A stretch of DNA of 64,000 bases from Crambe crambe (GCA_963924555.1 OZ004588.1:1-64000); one strand, 5' to 3'; positions 11,300 through 22,064 are shown, numbered from the stretch's first letter. Translations and numbers: made by a program. Notes: generated by a model from the sequence alone, not told the origin.

Positions 11300-12240
11300 G
11301 TTCTTATTACTGTCTTGCCTATATCTGAATAGATATTATCACATAATCGGCATTTATCGGTGTATTGGCTGATCTTGCCTGAGTTTGTTGCAGACACAAA
11401 CCCTACTCGCTGCATGGACTGTATTTGTCCTCTGCTAACTGTCAGATTACACATAAACTACTGCCATATTATGGCTACTCCTTGTAGCAAGGTTATATAA
11501 ATACTGAGTGAATACAGTAAACTCCCTCTAATCGGGATCCCTTAAATGAGGCAACCCCTGTATTCTGGAAGTCTCAATGTATCGTGTCTTAACTGCAGTT
11601 GTAGTTATGTAAACTATATTACAGTGAATTACAAGTTGGTTGTCCAATTCCAGATGCAAATCTAAAAGATTTCGACTCTATCTAATTAGCATCTTGTCTT
11701 TGAATGCTGTAGGCCTATGTGAGGTTCTCCAGCTATTGTTATTTGGAAAATCTTGCTGAAGACCATACAATTGTTATAACCCTTTCCTATATCTATCTCT
11801 TTAGCTATTGTCACTGTGGCCAGCTGGAGCTATGTAGCTGTGTTCATCCCTATTGTTCTTAGCCACTCCCAGCCACTTCATTGACTGGAAGAGCCAGGAG
11901 ATCAGGCTTGAATCAAACCATTGAGGAGAAAGCCTCTTCTTGAGAGCCCAGGAAGATGGAAGCATCGTGTCAAGCTAAATCCTCTTTCCAACCCGGTACC
12001 CCTACGTAGGTTCATTTCTGATAGTCCAACCGTTTGTGAGTTACATTGGCTATAGCCAGTCTGTTAAAATATCCATAGCCAGTTTGTTAAAGTTATGCAA
12101 CTGTACTGAAGGTGGATACAAGTTGGAAATCCTACATTTGTCACATGATCTTACCTTTGTAGCTGATTCGAGTTGATTCAGTAGATGATGATAGCAAACC
12201 CAACTCTTCTGATATATAATCAGCCTTGCCAATTAGCATC
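11300..12240. other. No gene recognised; possible pogo/mariner-type terminus
   Basis: No ORF supports a gene. Near 11,515 the sequence ACAGTAAACTCCCTC followed by AATCGGGATCC and, 30 bp on, CCCTGTATTCTGGA resembles the terminal inverted repeats of pogo/Tc1-mariner-type elements in invertebrates. I do not see the partner terminus, so this could be a broken MITE or chance. Confidence 0.3.
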
Positions 12241-12736
12241 AGCAGAAATCGGGTGTATTACATATTGAACCTTCAGCTTCTTGTCCATTCACACGTGGTT
12301 CCTAGATATTTTCAGAAATTTACCAAGGCTGTAGACTTGCAATTTTTGCAAGACAGATAACACTCAAATGTGAATCTAAACATTCAGCATGATGCCTAGC
12401 CTCACTTTTTGACTATTAAAATCCACAAAAAAAATTTTCCTACCAATGCTATAGACTTCACCAATTTTTTCACGGGACCTAATGTCAATCTGAGCATTCA
12501 GAGTGATACCTAGATTCACGTGTTAAAACCCAAAATCGGTCATAATGATTTTTTTGCAATTTACCAAGGCTGGAAATTTTACGAGACCAATAGCACTCAA
12601 ATATGAAGCTAAATGTTGAGCAGATGCATAGATGCACTTTTGACTGTTAAAACCAAAGGCTTTTTCCAAGGCTTGGGAAATAATGTCAAGAGTTGGAGTG
12701 ACCTTGTAATATGCTTGCAAATCACCATTAGGAGTT
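12241..12736. repeat. Dispersed non-coding repeat, copy A (left part)
   Basis: Contains CCTTCAGCTTC.TGTCCATTCACAC near 12,270 and two or three diverged ~115-bp subunits, each carrying CATTCAG..TGAT.CCTAG, TTTGACT.TTAAAA and AATGTGAA.CTAA-like blocks. Related blocks occur near 17,000-17,260, 22,190-22,620 and 59,180-59,450. The LTR element at 12,742-16,936 sits inside or at the edge of this repeat. No protein is encoded; it behaves like a MITE or other non-autonomous element. Confidence 0.55.
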
Positions 12737-12741
12737 CTTTG
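12737..12741. repeat. Target-site duplication, left copy (CTTTG)
   Basis: The 5 bases CTTTG directly precede the left LTR and are repeated directly after the right LTR, as expected for integrase-mediated insertion of a Ty3/gypsy-type element. Confidence 0.85.
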
Positions 12742-12915
12742 TGTGGTATCTCCGAAATAGTATAAGAGTAATAGTCTGTTGATAGCTAGTTCTCTCTATA
12801 TAAAACAGCTGCTGGAATGATAATGCACCTCTAAGCAGGTGCTAACCTGTAAACATGTAACCTAATTATAAACAGTACATGTAACTACATGTGTAACTAG
12901 TATAGTTATACCACA
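12742..12915 (-). repeat. LTR of the gypsy-type element (downstream copy)
   Basis: 174 bp, beginning TGTGGTAT and ending ATACCACA, so the ends form an 8-bp inverted repeat with the standard TG...CA termini. By eye it is identical to the copy at 16,763-16,936. A purine-rich tract on the element's own strand (opposite 12,916-12,926) is a fitting polypurine tract. Confidence 0.95.
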
Positions 12916-15900
12916 TCTCTCTTTCTGAGTTTGGTTAGAAATGGAATCGGTCAGGGGGGTGAATTACTGTTCCGGTTTGGGACCTTGTCATAATCTGGCG
13001 GGGAGGAGTATCAGGTTGTTGAACTCCATCGGAAGTCTGGTCATTAGGAATAACATTGAGGTGGCGGCGATTCCTCCTCACTAAGCCAGTGGGCGTTTCA
13101 ACTATGTATGACCTTGGAGCATTGGCTGGTGTGATTACCTAGCCTGTGGTCTCAGTCCCAGATGTGATTTGCACTTCTGTGTTGTTAGGAATAGGAGGGA
13201 GTACTCGAACACGATGACGGCTGTCAAAATTCTGCTTCTGCTTTTGTTTAAATTCCACATCCTTACGTCAAAATTCGTCCAGATATGGCCATTTCGGTAG
13301 CAACAGATCATCAACTTGTGGCAGTGCTGTACGGAGCTGTCTGCCCATTAGGAGTTCTGCTGGAGAAATATTACACCAGGGAAGGGGTGTGCTTTGGTAA
13401 CTGAGTACTGCTTGGTAGGGATCTTTTGACTCCTTCAACAGCTTCTTAACTGTTTGTACGGCCCTTTCGGCTAGGCCATTGGATTGCGGATAATGAGGGC
13501 TGCTGGTAATGTGGCAGAAATCGTAAGTTTTGGCAAAGTTAGTAAACTCCTGGGAAGAGTATTGAGGGCCATTGTCACTCATCAGGGTTTCTGGTATACC
13601 AAATCGTGCAAGTATGGGTTTCAAAACTTCGATGATGCTGGCTGAAGTGGTGGTTTTCAACTTCATAACTTCAACAAATCTGGAGAAATAGTCTATGACT
13701 AGTAGATAGGTGGCTCCATTCAGCATGAATAAGTCTGTTCCAATCCTCTGCCAAGGGTAGTCTGGGAGTTTAGTTGAGAGAAGTGGTTCGCTTTTCTGTG
13801 AGGTATTTTTGATGCACTCTGGGCATTTTTCAACCATGTCAGCGATATGCTGTAAAATACCTGGCCACCATACTGCTGTTTTGGCTCGCAATTGTCACCG
13901 TTGTATGCCCTGGTGACCACAATGTATTTTGTGAAGAATTTCTTTCTGCAGTTGTTTAGGTACTAGGATCCTTCTGCCATACAAAAGTAGATTGTTATGA
14001 ACTGTGAGTTCACTTCGTACACGCCAATATGGCTTGAGTGTGACATCGATGTCCCTTTTTTCATTTGGCCAGCCATGTCTGCAGTAATTAATGAGGGATG
14101 AACAAACAGGATCTGTTGCTTGTGCCTTCCGGAAGTCGTCTAGACGTGAACTGTTAGCTGGTAAGTGGTCAACACACATTTCCATCAGTGACTCTGCCTC
14201 CTCCTGGAGTTTTTGGTCTCCATAGTATGATAATGGGGCTCGAGACAGCGTATCTGCAGTGTACAATTCTTTTCCTGGGACATGGATTATGTGATAATCA
14301 AATTGGTCTAACCTCAATCGAAATCGGAGAACTCGGGGTGGAAGGCTATTGAGGTTTTTTGCTCCCAGCAATGGGACCAGTGGCTTGTGATCGGTCTCAA
14401 TTATGAATGATTTTCCCAAGATGTAGCTGGAGAACTTTTCACATGCCCATGTGCTGGCAAGGGCCTCCTTTTCAATTTGTGCGTAATGCTGTTCAGTCTC
14501 GGACATAGAGCGGGAAGCGAATGCTACTGGCTTCCAGGAGGTTTCAGATTTCTGCAATAGGACTGCACCCAGGCCGTAAGATGATGCGTCAGCTGAAACT
14601 TTTGTGTCTGCTTCTGGGTCGTAGAGTGCCAAAATTGTTTCATTAGAGAGTTCTGATTTAACCTTTTGGAAAGCTTGGTCCTGTGGAGTGTTCCACACCC
14701 ACTGTTTCTGTTTGCTCAGTAGTTCTCGTAGAGGTTTAGTCAAATCAGCCAAGTTCTTTGAGAATTTCCCCAGCTGGTTGACCATTCCTAGGAACCTCCT
14801 CAGCTCAGACACTGTTTTAGGGGGGTCCATCTCCAGAATAGCTGAGGTCTTGTTTGGATCTGCTTTGATTCCTTTCTCGTCAATGATATGACCAAGATAC
14901 TTTAGTGATCTTTTTGCGAACTCACATTTTTCCAAATTTAATGTTACTCCTGCAGCTTGAATTCGCCTGAAGACTGTGTCAAGGCGAGTGTTGTGCTCAT
15001 GTAGGTCTTTCCCAAAGATAAGGACATCATCCATCGAACAGAGTACGCCATCAAGACCAACTAGGATTTCAGACATTCGTTTCTGGAAGTGTTCAGGGGC
15101 ACTCGAAATGCCAAACGGTAATTTGTTGAAACAAAATCGTCCGAATGGGGTCAAGAAAGTTGTGAGAAGTCTTGATGGTTTGGCTAGGGGTATTTGCCAA
15201 AACCCACTGTTTGCATCAAGTTTGCTAAATACTCGTGCACCGGCAAGTTGGGCCAAAGTCTCATCAACTTTCGGTAAGGGGTGAACCTCTCGGAGAACAT
15301 TTGAGTTAAGGGGTTTCAAATCTACACACACACGGATTTTATCCCCTTTTTGGCACAACTACCATTCCAGCGCACCATTCGGTTGGTTCATCAACTCTTG
15401 AGATTACTCCCATCGATTCCATTTTTTCCAATTCCTCCTTGACTTTAGAACATAACGGAATTGGAACATGCCTCGGGGCAAATATTGAATGTGGGGATGC
15501 ACCTGGCTTTAATTTGATAGTATACTCACATCCAAGGTTCCCAAGTCCTTGAAACATTGGTGAGTATTTCTGTACAATCTGTGAGCGAATATCTGTAGTT
15601 TCCCCCACCCTTGCTACCAGGTTCAGCTGAGTAATAGCAGGGAGACCAAGCAGGTTATTCTTGAGTCCGTTGATTACGAACACTTGTTGTGTAGTGGTGA
15701 TCTTCCCCTTTGAGAGTTTGGCCATGAATTGTCCTGTGACATCCAAAAGTTGTTTGGATGGTCCATAAAGGATCTTTTCTGCTTTACTGAGTCTGGGTTT
15801 ATCCAGACTTTCAAACGTTTGCTGGGAAATGGCAGTGACTTCTGCTCCAGTATCCAATTTAAATACTGTTTCTTGTCCGTTTATACTTATCTTGTCGACC

Positions 15901-16744
15901 CAAAATGTTTTGGGGTTAGATTCAACAGTATTCAAGAATGCTGCTTCCAAATTACATTCTTCTGTTACTTCTACTTCTGAAATTCTTTTGCTGAAGCATT
16001 GAGAGCTAAAATGCCCTCTCTTTTTGCAATTATGGCACTCGGCATCTATGGCTGGACATTTTTCACGGGGGTGTGGGCCTCTCCCACAGCGAGAACAAGC
16101 TTTAGGTGTCCTGGAATTGTATTTTCTGCCTGTTGCGGGATACTTTCCTCGTCTTGAAGCTAGTTCATTCACAGAACTGAATTCTTTTGACCCTTTTAGT
16201 TCCTGTTGCTGTTCATGGACAGCTTCGTTTTGACGTACCATTTCTTTTGCTTTTTCCAACAAAAGATCAGGGATTAGTTGAAGTCTCTCAGACAGTTCAG
16301 AATCAAGTATTCCCACAATGAGACGATCGCGTATGAGTTCTGGTGTCATCGTTCCATACTCACAGGTTTCTGCCAATTTGTATAGTTCAATGATGTATTG
16401 TTCCACAGATTCCCCCTGTTGCTGATTTCTTCTGTTGAAAACAGCTCTTTCAAATATAACATTCCTCCGTACTTTGAAAAATTTGTCAAATTGCAATAGA
16501 ACTGAGTCATATTTCTTTCTGTCATCTTCTGAAATACCTGTAGAGGTCAAAACATTCTCTGCTTCTTCCCCAAGACAATATAGCAGGGTACTAATCTGTC
16601 TATCTTCAGGATCCCTACTCAGGTTTGATGCAACTCGAAATTGTTCAAATCTTTTTTTCCATCTGGGCCAGTCATTAGGGTTGCGGAAATTAAAGGCATC
16701 TGGAGGTTGTAAACGAATATGAGACATTTTCAATAGCTAGTGTT

Positions 16745-16762
16745 CAATCACCGCTGCCACCA
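16745..16762 (-). other. Candidate primer-binding site
   Basis: Next to the upstream LTR, on the element's strand, the sequence starts TGGTGGCAGCGG, complementary to a tRNA 3' end reading CCGCTGCCACCA. The matching tRNA was not identified. Confidence 0.6.
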
Positions 16763-16936
16763 TGTGGTATCTCCGAAATAGTATAAGAGTAATAGTCTGT
16801 TGATAGCTAGTTCTCTCTATATAAAACAGCTGCTGGAATGATAATGCACCTCTAAGCAGGTGCTAACCTGTAAACATGTAACCTAATTATAAACAGTACA
16901 TGTAACTACATGTGTAACTAGTATAGTTATACCACA
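16763..16936 (-). repeat. LTR of the gypsy-type element (upstream copy)
   Basis: Identical by eye to the 174-bp LTR at 12,742-12,915. It is short for the superfamily. Its outer edge is followed by the second CTTTG target duplicate. Confidence 0.95.
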
Positions 16937-16941
16937 CTTTG
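16937..16941. repeat. Target-site duplication, right copy (CTTTG)
   Basis: Matches 12,737-12,741 and defines the right insertion boundary. Confidence 0.85.
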
Positions 16942-16989
16942 TAATCTGGAAAAGGTGAGGGCATACATGGTTGAGCCTGGCATGAATTA

Positions 16990-17260
16990 ATTTTATTTGC
17001 TAGTTGAACTAAATTTTAGCACATCGTGTCTGTCTAGAAGCCAACAAATTTTCCCACCAAGATGACTGATATGCATCTCCTTTGCTCTACATTAGGTGAG
17101 GAGAAATTTACCATGACACGAAACCTGTGAGATAATAATAGGTGGCGATATGACTGATCCTTCAGCTTCGTGTCCATTCACACATAATGCCTAGCTAATG
17201 GCCTAGATTCACTTTTGACTTTTTAAAAATCATCCAAATTTTTAATTCAAATTTTTATGA
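16990..17260. repeat. Dispersed non-coding repeat, copy A (right part)
   Basis: Shares with 22,490-22,620 the order TTTTAGCAC.TCGTGTC, then AGAAG.CAACAAA, then AAGATG.CTG. It shares with 12,270 the block CCTTCAGCTTC.TGTCCATTCACAC. It appears to be one dispersed repeat, or a cluster of repeats, interrupted by the LTR element. Confidence 0.5.
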
Positions 17261-18900
17261 CCATCTATGGTAGCATGGTGATAACCCCTTAATAACTAAA
17301 TTGTTGCGGGGATATAGTATAATTGCAGGAGCTTGGCTTATCCAAGTGCTTGTGGTAAGCATTTACAGCTTTCTGTATGGAGCTTCCCACCACTTAGATG
17401 ACTGCTTTCTAGTATGTCGACAGCCTGACACAGTTGCTAAAGATTTGAAGCACTTGCTCACTGTCAAATGGTTCGCATTGCCTTAGGATGATACTTAAAT
17501 GAATAATTAAAGAGTACCTAGCTAGCAATTTAACAATTTGGCCAAGGAACAACCGTTACATAAATGACCACAAGAGTAGACTAGTTTGCTGCAAAAGTGT
17601 TTCTTACCAGCAGAAGAAGGCCAGCAAACAGCTCCAACTGTGAAAAATTTGATAGAGAAATGCAGGCTATTAGCAAGTAATTTACACCATTATTCATACA
17701 CTTACCAGTTAACGGGAAGAAGGCCGAGAGCAGAAGAACTAACAAAGATGACAGTAACGAGAGACAGCAACGAACTGAAGTCCAGCAGCAGGCAGACAAA
17801 TAGTCTTCTCTGCCAAAAGGCCTTTTATAGGCTCTAACCATAGATACGCGTCATAATTATATCACATTATGGCTTGACATGACGTAGATTAATATTTGTA
17901 CCTGGCCCTTGACCCACATTGTTGGATCAATCACTGCTCTCCTTCAGCTCCCTACCTCTACCGTGTCTCCTTCAGGGAACTCATAGTTAGGAGAGGATTG
18001 CAAGATTGCAAGGATGATTGTAAGTTGTGAGGATTGCTAGTCGGTTGTCCAATGAGAGATGCAAAACTCAAGGCTGTTGCTCAGTTTTTTATTGCATCAA
18101 TTTGTGCTTTACATTTGGACAGCAGACTTGTAGATGAGACATGGTGTAATGTAATGCCAAGTTGTTTGTTGCAGGACCTTGTAAACTAGTGGCACGGGTG
18201 GGGGATCACATACAGTATTTCGTGACAGTCTGCTAGAAGATATTATATAGCTAATTTGGGCCTGACCTTTGACCCTAATCTCGATGCCAAGTAAGTTTAT
18301 CCCCCTTGCAGGCAAGCCAGCTTAAGGACTGGTTTGAACTGGAACGCTACCGGCTACTATGATGGATGCTATTTTATGTCTCCTTCTGGTGAGGATTGTA
18401 TGGATGATATAATTAATTCGTGTGTGGAATGCTGTCCAGTGGTACAAGTGGCGTGTAATAAGTGAATTACCCTGACAGTAAATCTCAAATTTGATTTTGT
18501 TTCCTCTAAATTGGCAGCGACAGCATTGGCAGACATAGCCTTTCTTTTAATAGACACCAGGTTTGAATGAAACTGTTGGAGCTACGACACGGGGTCTGAA
18601 ATGAGGCAAAGAAATAGGTTAGAGACCAGACAGGCAACGTGTCTGCCAATGCTGTCGCTGCCAATCTTAAGACTTATTGTGCCTCGTCACCTTTATTACC
18701 GTCACCTACTAAAGTATAGGCCCATTAAGTTGTTGGCTAATCACAGAAATGGTTGACTTTTGGCATTTGTCAAAAAAGTTTTGAGCATAATAGGTACCTA
18801 AATGAGCATAATAGGTAAAATTTTGGGGAATTGCTCAAAACCATGATAGGCTTAAAAAAAAGAGAGCATAATAGCCTCAGGCCTAGCTATGGAATATTCA
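17261..18900. other. No gene recognised
   Basis: Short ORFs of 60-86 codons occur on both strands (for example 17,301-17,486 + and 17,581-17,841 -). None shows a recognisable domain, and sense/antisense pairs overlap. The segment holds the inverted repeat described separately and three copies of GAGCATAATAG between 18,780 and 18,870. It is probably degraded repeat DNA between the LTR element and the transposase remnants. Confidence 0.5.
18510..18665. repeat. Perfect 26-bp inverted repeat with 104-bp loop
   Basis: Positions 18,510-18,535 (beginning ATTGGCAGCGACAGC) are the exact reverse complement of 18,640-18,665 (ending GCTGTCGCTGCCAAT). The match stops at both ends. Both arms can be read as SANAVAAN in the appropriate orientation, which hints at an inverted duplication of a short coding or repeat segment; it may equally be a small inverted-repeat transposon remnant. 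Confidence 0.85.
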
Positions 18901-18913
18901 GAATAATGTCTTT

Positions 18914-18971
18914 ATCAGTTGCTTGCATTCAAATTCTTTGTCTTCATCAGTTGCTTGCATTCAAATTCTTT
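18914..18971. repeat. 32-bp tandem duplication
   Basis: ATCAGTTGCTTGCATTCAAA and the next few bases occur twice with a 32-bp period, just upstream of the transposase-like exons. A small local duplication of no evident function. Confidence 0.8.
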
Positions 18972-19012
18972 TTCCTTTAAAGTGATTTACTTCTTAGCTA
19001 TTGATGTTTGTA

Positions 19013-19578
19013 GGCTGATCTACTGCAGTGGAATCCAATACATTGCGTACTTTGAAGAGTGGACTGAGGAACTTATAGACTCCGGCGTGTTCGATAATGG
19101 AGTTTCTACCGAATTGTTCTTATCTTGGCAGGTACTACTACGTAATGCAGACACTTTCGGACCAGTAAAGTGTCCTGAGTCAAGGGTGAATATAAAGAAA
19201 AGTCCTGTTTAGATGCTATAGTTCATGGTGTGCAACTATTAGGGTATTTTGGAGATAGTACCTGAAACTTCCAAATGGTGTGGAATGATAGAGATTATAT
19301 CACAATTATTTTCATGGAGTGCGTAGGTGTGTAACCCATGACATTTTCCAATTTTTTTGGCAGACATGGGATCTTCTACGAGTTATGGTGCAGTGGACTT
19401 TCTCTCCACTCACCCTGGCCATCACATCAACCCCAAAAGAGTGAATGGAAGTGCGGTGGAGACCCTATTTGGTCAACTCAAGCACATGACAGGTGGAAAT
19501 CTAACAGGGCATAGCTATGAGACAGCAAAAGCCACTATGCTCACAAAAAGAATGGTCCATGGAAGGAAGACAGAGTGA
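19013..19578 (+). pseudogene. Fragment resembling the C-terminal part of a P-element/THAP9-like transposase
   Basis: An open segment after a splice-acceptor-like TTTGTAG encodes a stretch with FEEWTEELIDSG and ELFLSWQ. Further on, TWDLLRVMVQ and HINPKRVNGSAVETLFGQLK follow, then TGHSYETAKATMLTKR. The order WQ.WDLLR..V, then NGSAVE..F.QLK, then TA.ATMLTKR resembles the end of transposase-derived proteins that I associate with P-element/THAP9-like families in invertebrates. This is recalled similarity, not a search result. The TWDLLR segment and the next segment are in different frames, so either a short intron or decay separates them. No N-terminal DNA-binding or full catalytic region is visible. 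It is a plain DNA-transposon remnant or a terminal exon set of a domesticated gene. Confidence 0.4.
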
Positions 19579-19669
19579 CTACAGAAATACGCCTCTGAAT
19601 GTCCAACAGTTGGAATTAAAGAAGAAAACAAAAAAGTAGGTACATAATTAAACATAATAATGGAATCCA

Positions 19670-21025
19670 TCAATAAATAGATCCTTTTTCCATTGCATAA
19701 GACTTCAATTTGTCTCTCAGTCCCATATTCACGTCCACAGCCTTCTTTTCTTTAATGCAGTTCAGTTTGCTGATAGTTCGTACAAACTCATTGCTTGTAG
19801 CATTATATATTTTTGCTAACAAAGCTCCATGCACCCTTTCAATGACATCCGTATGTGTATCAGGCTGCAGTTCATTAACTGCAGTCTTAAATTGTGTCAA
19901 AAGAGTTGCATCCAATATAATGCTGTCTTTTGTAACCTGTGTAAGAAAGTTTGATTAAATTCATGCATTGCTGTGACGGATGTGCATACGTAATAACTTC
20001 ACCTTGAAAATATTCTTGCAATACCTCCTGTAGCTTCTATCATTTAAAACTTGTTTAATGCTACTCTCTACTGCATGCAGCCAAGGTAATAAGTTTGAGT
20101 GTACAAATGTAAGCCCTCCCCGATCCATATATTGAGCTCCAGTTGGTAAATTAATTATCAGTTCTTGAGGACGCTTGAGTGCTGTGAGAAGTTTTATTTC
20201 ATCCTCTACTAGTGCCTTATTCCTCCTGCCATACTTAATATCCTTTTGTCTGTGGTCAATTGCAGACTTAACTGCCCAGCCTGATATTCGGTAACATGCT
20301 GTATCATCGGATACTTTTTCTGGCGCTAACTCAAGGCTCTGGTTATCTTCCATGTGGGATGAAATTTGTGATTACATACCTTCCTGTACTGCATGAAGTA
20401 TACTGGATATCACTGTTCGTTGAGTGCTATCTGAAACTGAACCATGATTAGATTGAACTAAGGCCCACTCAGCTCTTGTTTCTTCAGTTTGATGGGGTAT
20501 ACAGGTGTAACTTCGAATGTAGTCTAACCATGCTAAATAGAGGTGGGCATACTTGTCTTTCCCTTTGCTATACTGGTCATACAGCTTAAGGTACCTATCC
20601 ATGGAGTTAGTAATGAACATCTTCAACTCTTCAGTGTCCTTAATGGATGACCATACTTCCATTCTCTCTGGAAAGAGAGAAGGCACAAGTTGTTTTGGTG
20701 TGCTTGTGAGAATGTGCAGTAGTACTGCTTCTTGGTCAATACTTTTTTTTATGTCTACTCTCTCCTCCTTTTTAAGTAGTCTTGTTGTTTTTTTCTGTTA
20801 CAGGGGGACAAGGGGAAGAATCCAAAGTAACACCAAAGTTGGAAGTGCCTGAACAAGAAACAAGCAGAGTTTTGTGTTTTATTTCTTACACCCACTTTTT
20901 CACTATGTCTGTCTGTCTTACTTACCCACTATATCATTATTGCCACTGTCTAGCTCTTGACAATCTGAAAGCAATTCTTCAACAATATTATCAAAACAAA
21001 ACTGGTTAGCTAAAAACTCTTCCAT
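19670..21025 (-). CDS. Unrecognised spliced gene, about 4-5 exons
   Basis: Minus-strand exons read in order: a start MEEFLANQFCFDNI with donor GTAAGT near 20,930; a middle exon with LHILTSTPKQLVPSLF, DRYLKLYDQYSKGKD and HLYLAWLDYIRSY ending at a GTATGT donor near 20,379; an exon with ISGWAVKSAIDHRQKD and LTFVHSNLLPWLHAVE; and a last exon with HTDVIERVHGALLAKIY ending YAMEKGSIY. The sequence is hydrophilic and shows no signal peptide or membrane segment. One junction near 20,790 does not keep frame through a run of seven A, so the gene may be damaged there or spliced differently. It converges with the transposase-like fragment at 19.0-19.6 kb and could be a companion ORF of a sponge-type element. 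Function unknown. Confidence 0.5.
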
Positions 21026-21379
21026 TGCTTGCGCTTGCAATACATATGTATATGGGACAAAGTGGTCACGTGTGAATGCGTGGGTTGTCGCACGCGCTAA
21101 TGAATTTCTATAAATAGTAACACTTTATTTATCGCTGTCTAATGGAGTTGCATGCCCTCTCTTCCTAGATCCTCTATACGCCCTTGCTTCCATGCACGAT
21201 GGGCATGGGGCCGGGTAAAGTCTCCGGCAATCTGATTGGTCACCGTCAATCTATTAATTTGCAGCAGCCGTAAGCTTACTGATTTGTGACCTTTGCACTC
21301 CAGTCAACTTCTGAGTAAACTTGCAAGTCTTACAGGTAGATATATATAGCCGGCCAGCCTTATCAATGGCAGCATAGGC
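21026..21379. promoter_or_regulatory. Likely upstream region of the 19.67-21.03 kb gene
   Basis: No coding signal. The segment is less AT-rich than its surroundings, with several CpG dinucleotides and an ATTGG (inverted CCAAT) near 21,236. It lies immediately upstream of the minus-strand start at 21,025. Confidence 0.35.
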
Positions 21380-22064
21380 CTATACTGGATTAAGTCCAGA
21401 TATGTCGGGCAAGGTAGCACTACCATTGCTCACTCTTGTTTCAGAGTATACAGGATTGGGGGTTGCTTTCAAGGGGGGAGAAGGACTGGTAGAGGTACTG
21501 GGAGTGTTTGAGGACCCAGTGGGGCCATACACAGGATTTGGAATTGCTGGACCACCTGCAGTTCGCATCTCCTTCTTGGCTGATTGGACATTCTCATAAA
21601 GTGGGATTGGACGGGTTTGTGCAACCATTAGCAGCTTCAGGATGGGGGAAGTCATATGTATTGCTCCTGACATGACGGCCATTCTCTGCTGGTAGGTCAC
21701 AAGGGTCAGCCAGGTGTGGCAGGGATCCCCTCTCTCCATACATGTAGTTGGACTTGAGTTCATCACCATGGCCACCCAGTGCCAGACTGAGAGCTACAGT
21801 AACAAGTGGAAAATTTTTGAATGCTAGATACAAAACAACTTACAATGAAAATCTCTTTTCTTTTTTCTTATGTGGCAACATAACTATAATGAAGAAGAGG
21901 AGGACGACCACTCCTGCCACCACACCAATGATGATATACAGGGTGTCTAAGCACACAAGTGTTTACAGTCAGCACACACATAGTTGCAATAGTCTGTTGA
22001 TATTTTAGTCAACTTACTTCCAGCTAGGTTGTTGAGATCAGTAGTTGTATTTGAAAAGTGGGTA
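21380..22064 (-). CDS. 3' end of a single-pass receptor-like gene with NPxY tail motifs (partial)
   Basis: An exon ending FSNTTTDLNNLAG (possible N-glycosylation sites) joins one encoding a hydrophobic segment LYIIIGVVAGVVVLLF followed by the stop-transfer run HKKKEKR, so a type I membrane protein fits. The cytoplasmic tail has YMYGERG, NTYDFPH, then two NPVY motifs (IPNPVYGPTG, TPNPVYSETR) and ends SGLNPV. A 46-bp GT-AG intron at 21,580-21,625 would keep the two tail parts in frame; introns this short occur elsewhere in the window. NPxY motifs bind PTB domains and act in endocytosis (LRP, integrin beta, EGFR-type tails). I find no ectodomain exons upstream: 22.1-23.0 kb is repeat-like. It is therefore either a gene with distant 5' exons or a truncated copy. 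The receptor family is not identified. Confidence 0.5.

Larger units (their letters stand above)
12742..16936 (-). mobile_element. Ty3/gypsy-type LTR retroelement, young, nearly whole
   Basis: A 4.2-kb element lying on the minus strand between two identical 174-bp LTRs and a 5-bp target duplication. Parts in order on the minus strand: Gag with two CCHC zinc knuckles (about 16.7-15.95 kb), an aspartic protease with the LDTGAEV motif (about 15.86 kb), reverse transcriptase with an SMDD active-site motif (about 15.4-14.8 kb), RNase H (about 14.7-14.3 kb), and integrase with its zinc-binding region and catalytic core (about 14.0-13.3 kb). The Gag-RT-RH-IN order identifies Ty3/gypsy. A TGG-starting primer-binding-site candidate adjoins the upstream LTR and a purine-rich tract adjoins the downstream one. 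It looks almost whole, with perhaps one or two breaks; one apparent frame change could be the Gag-Pol shift the family is known to use. Identical LTRs point to recent insertion. Confidence 0.95.
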
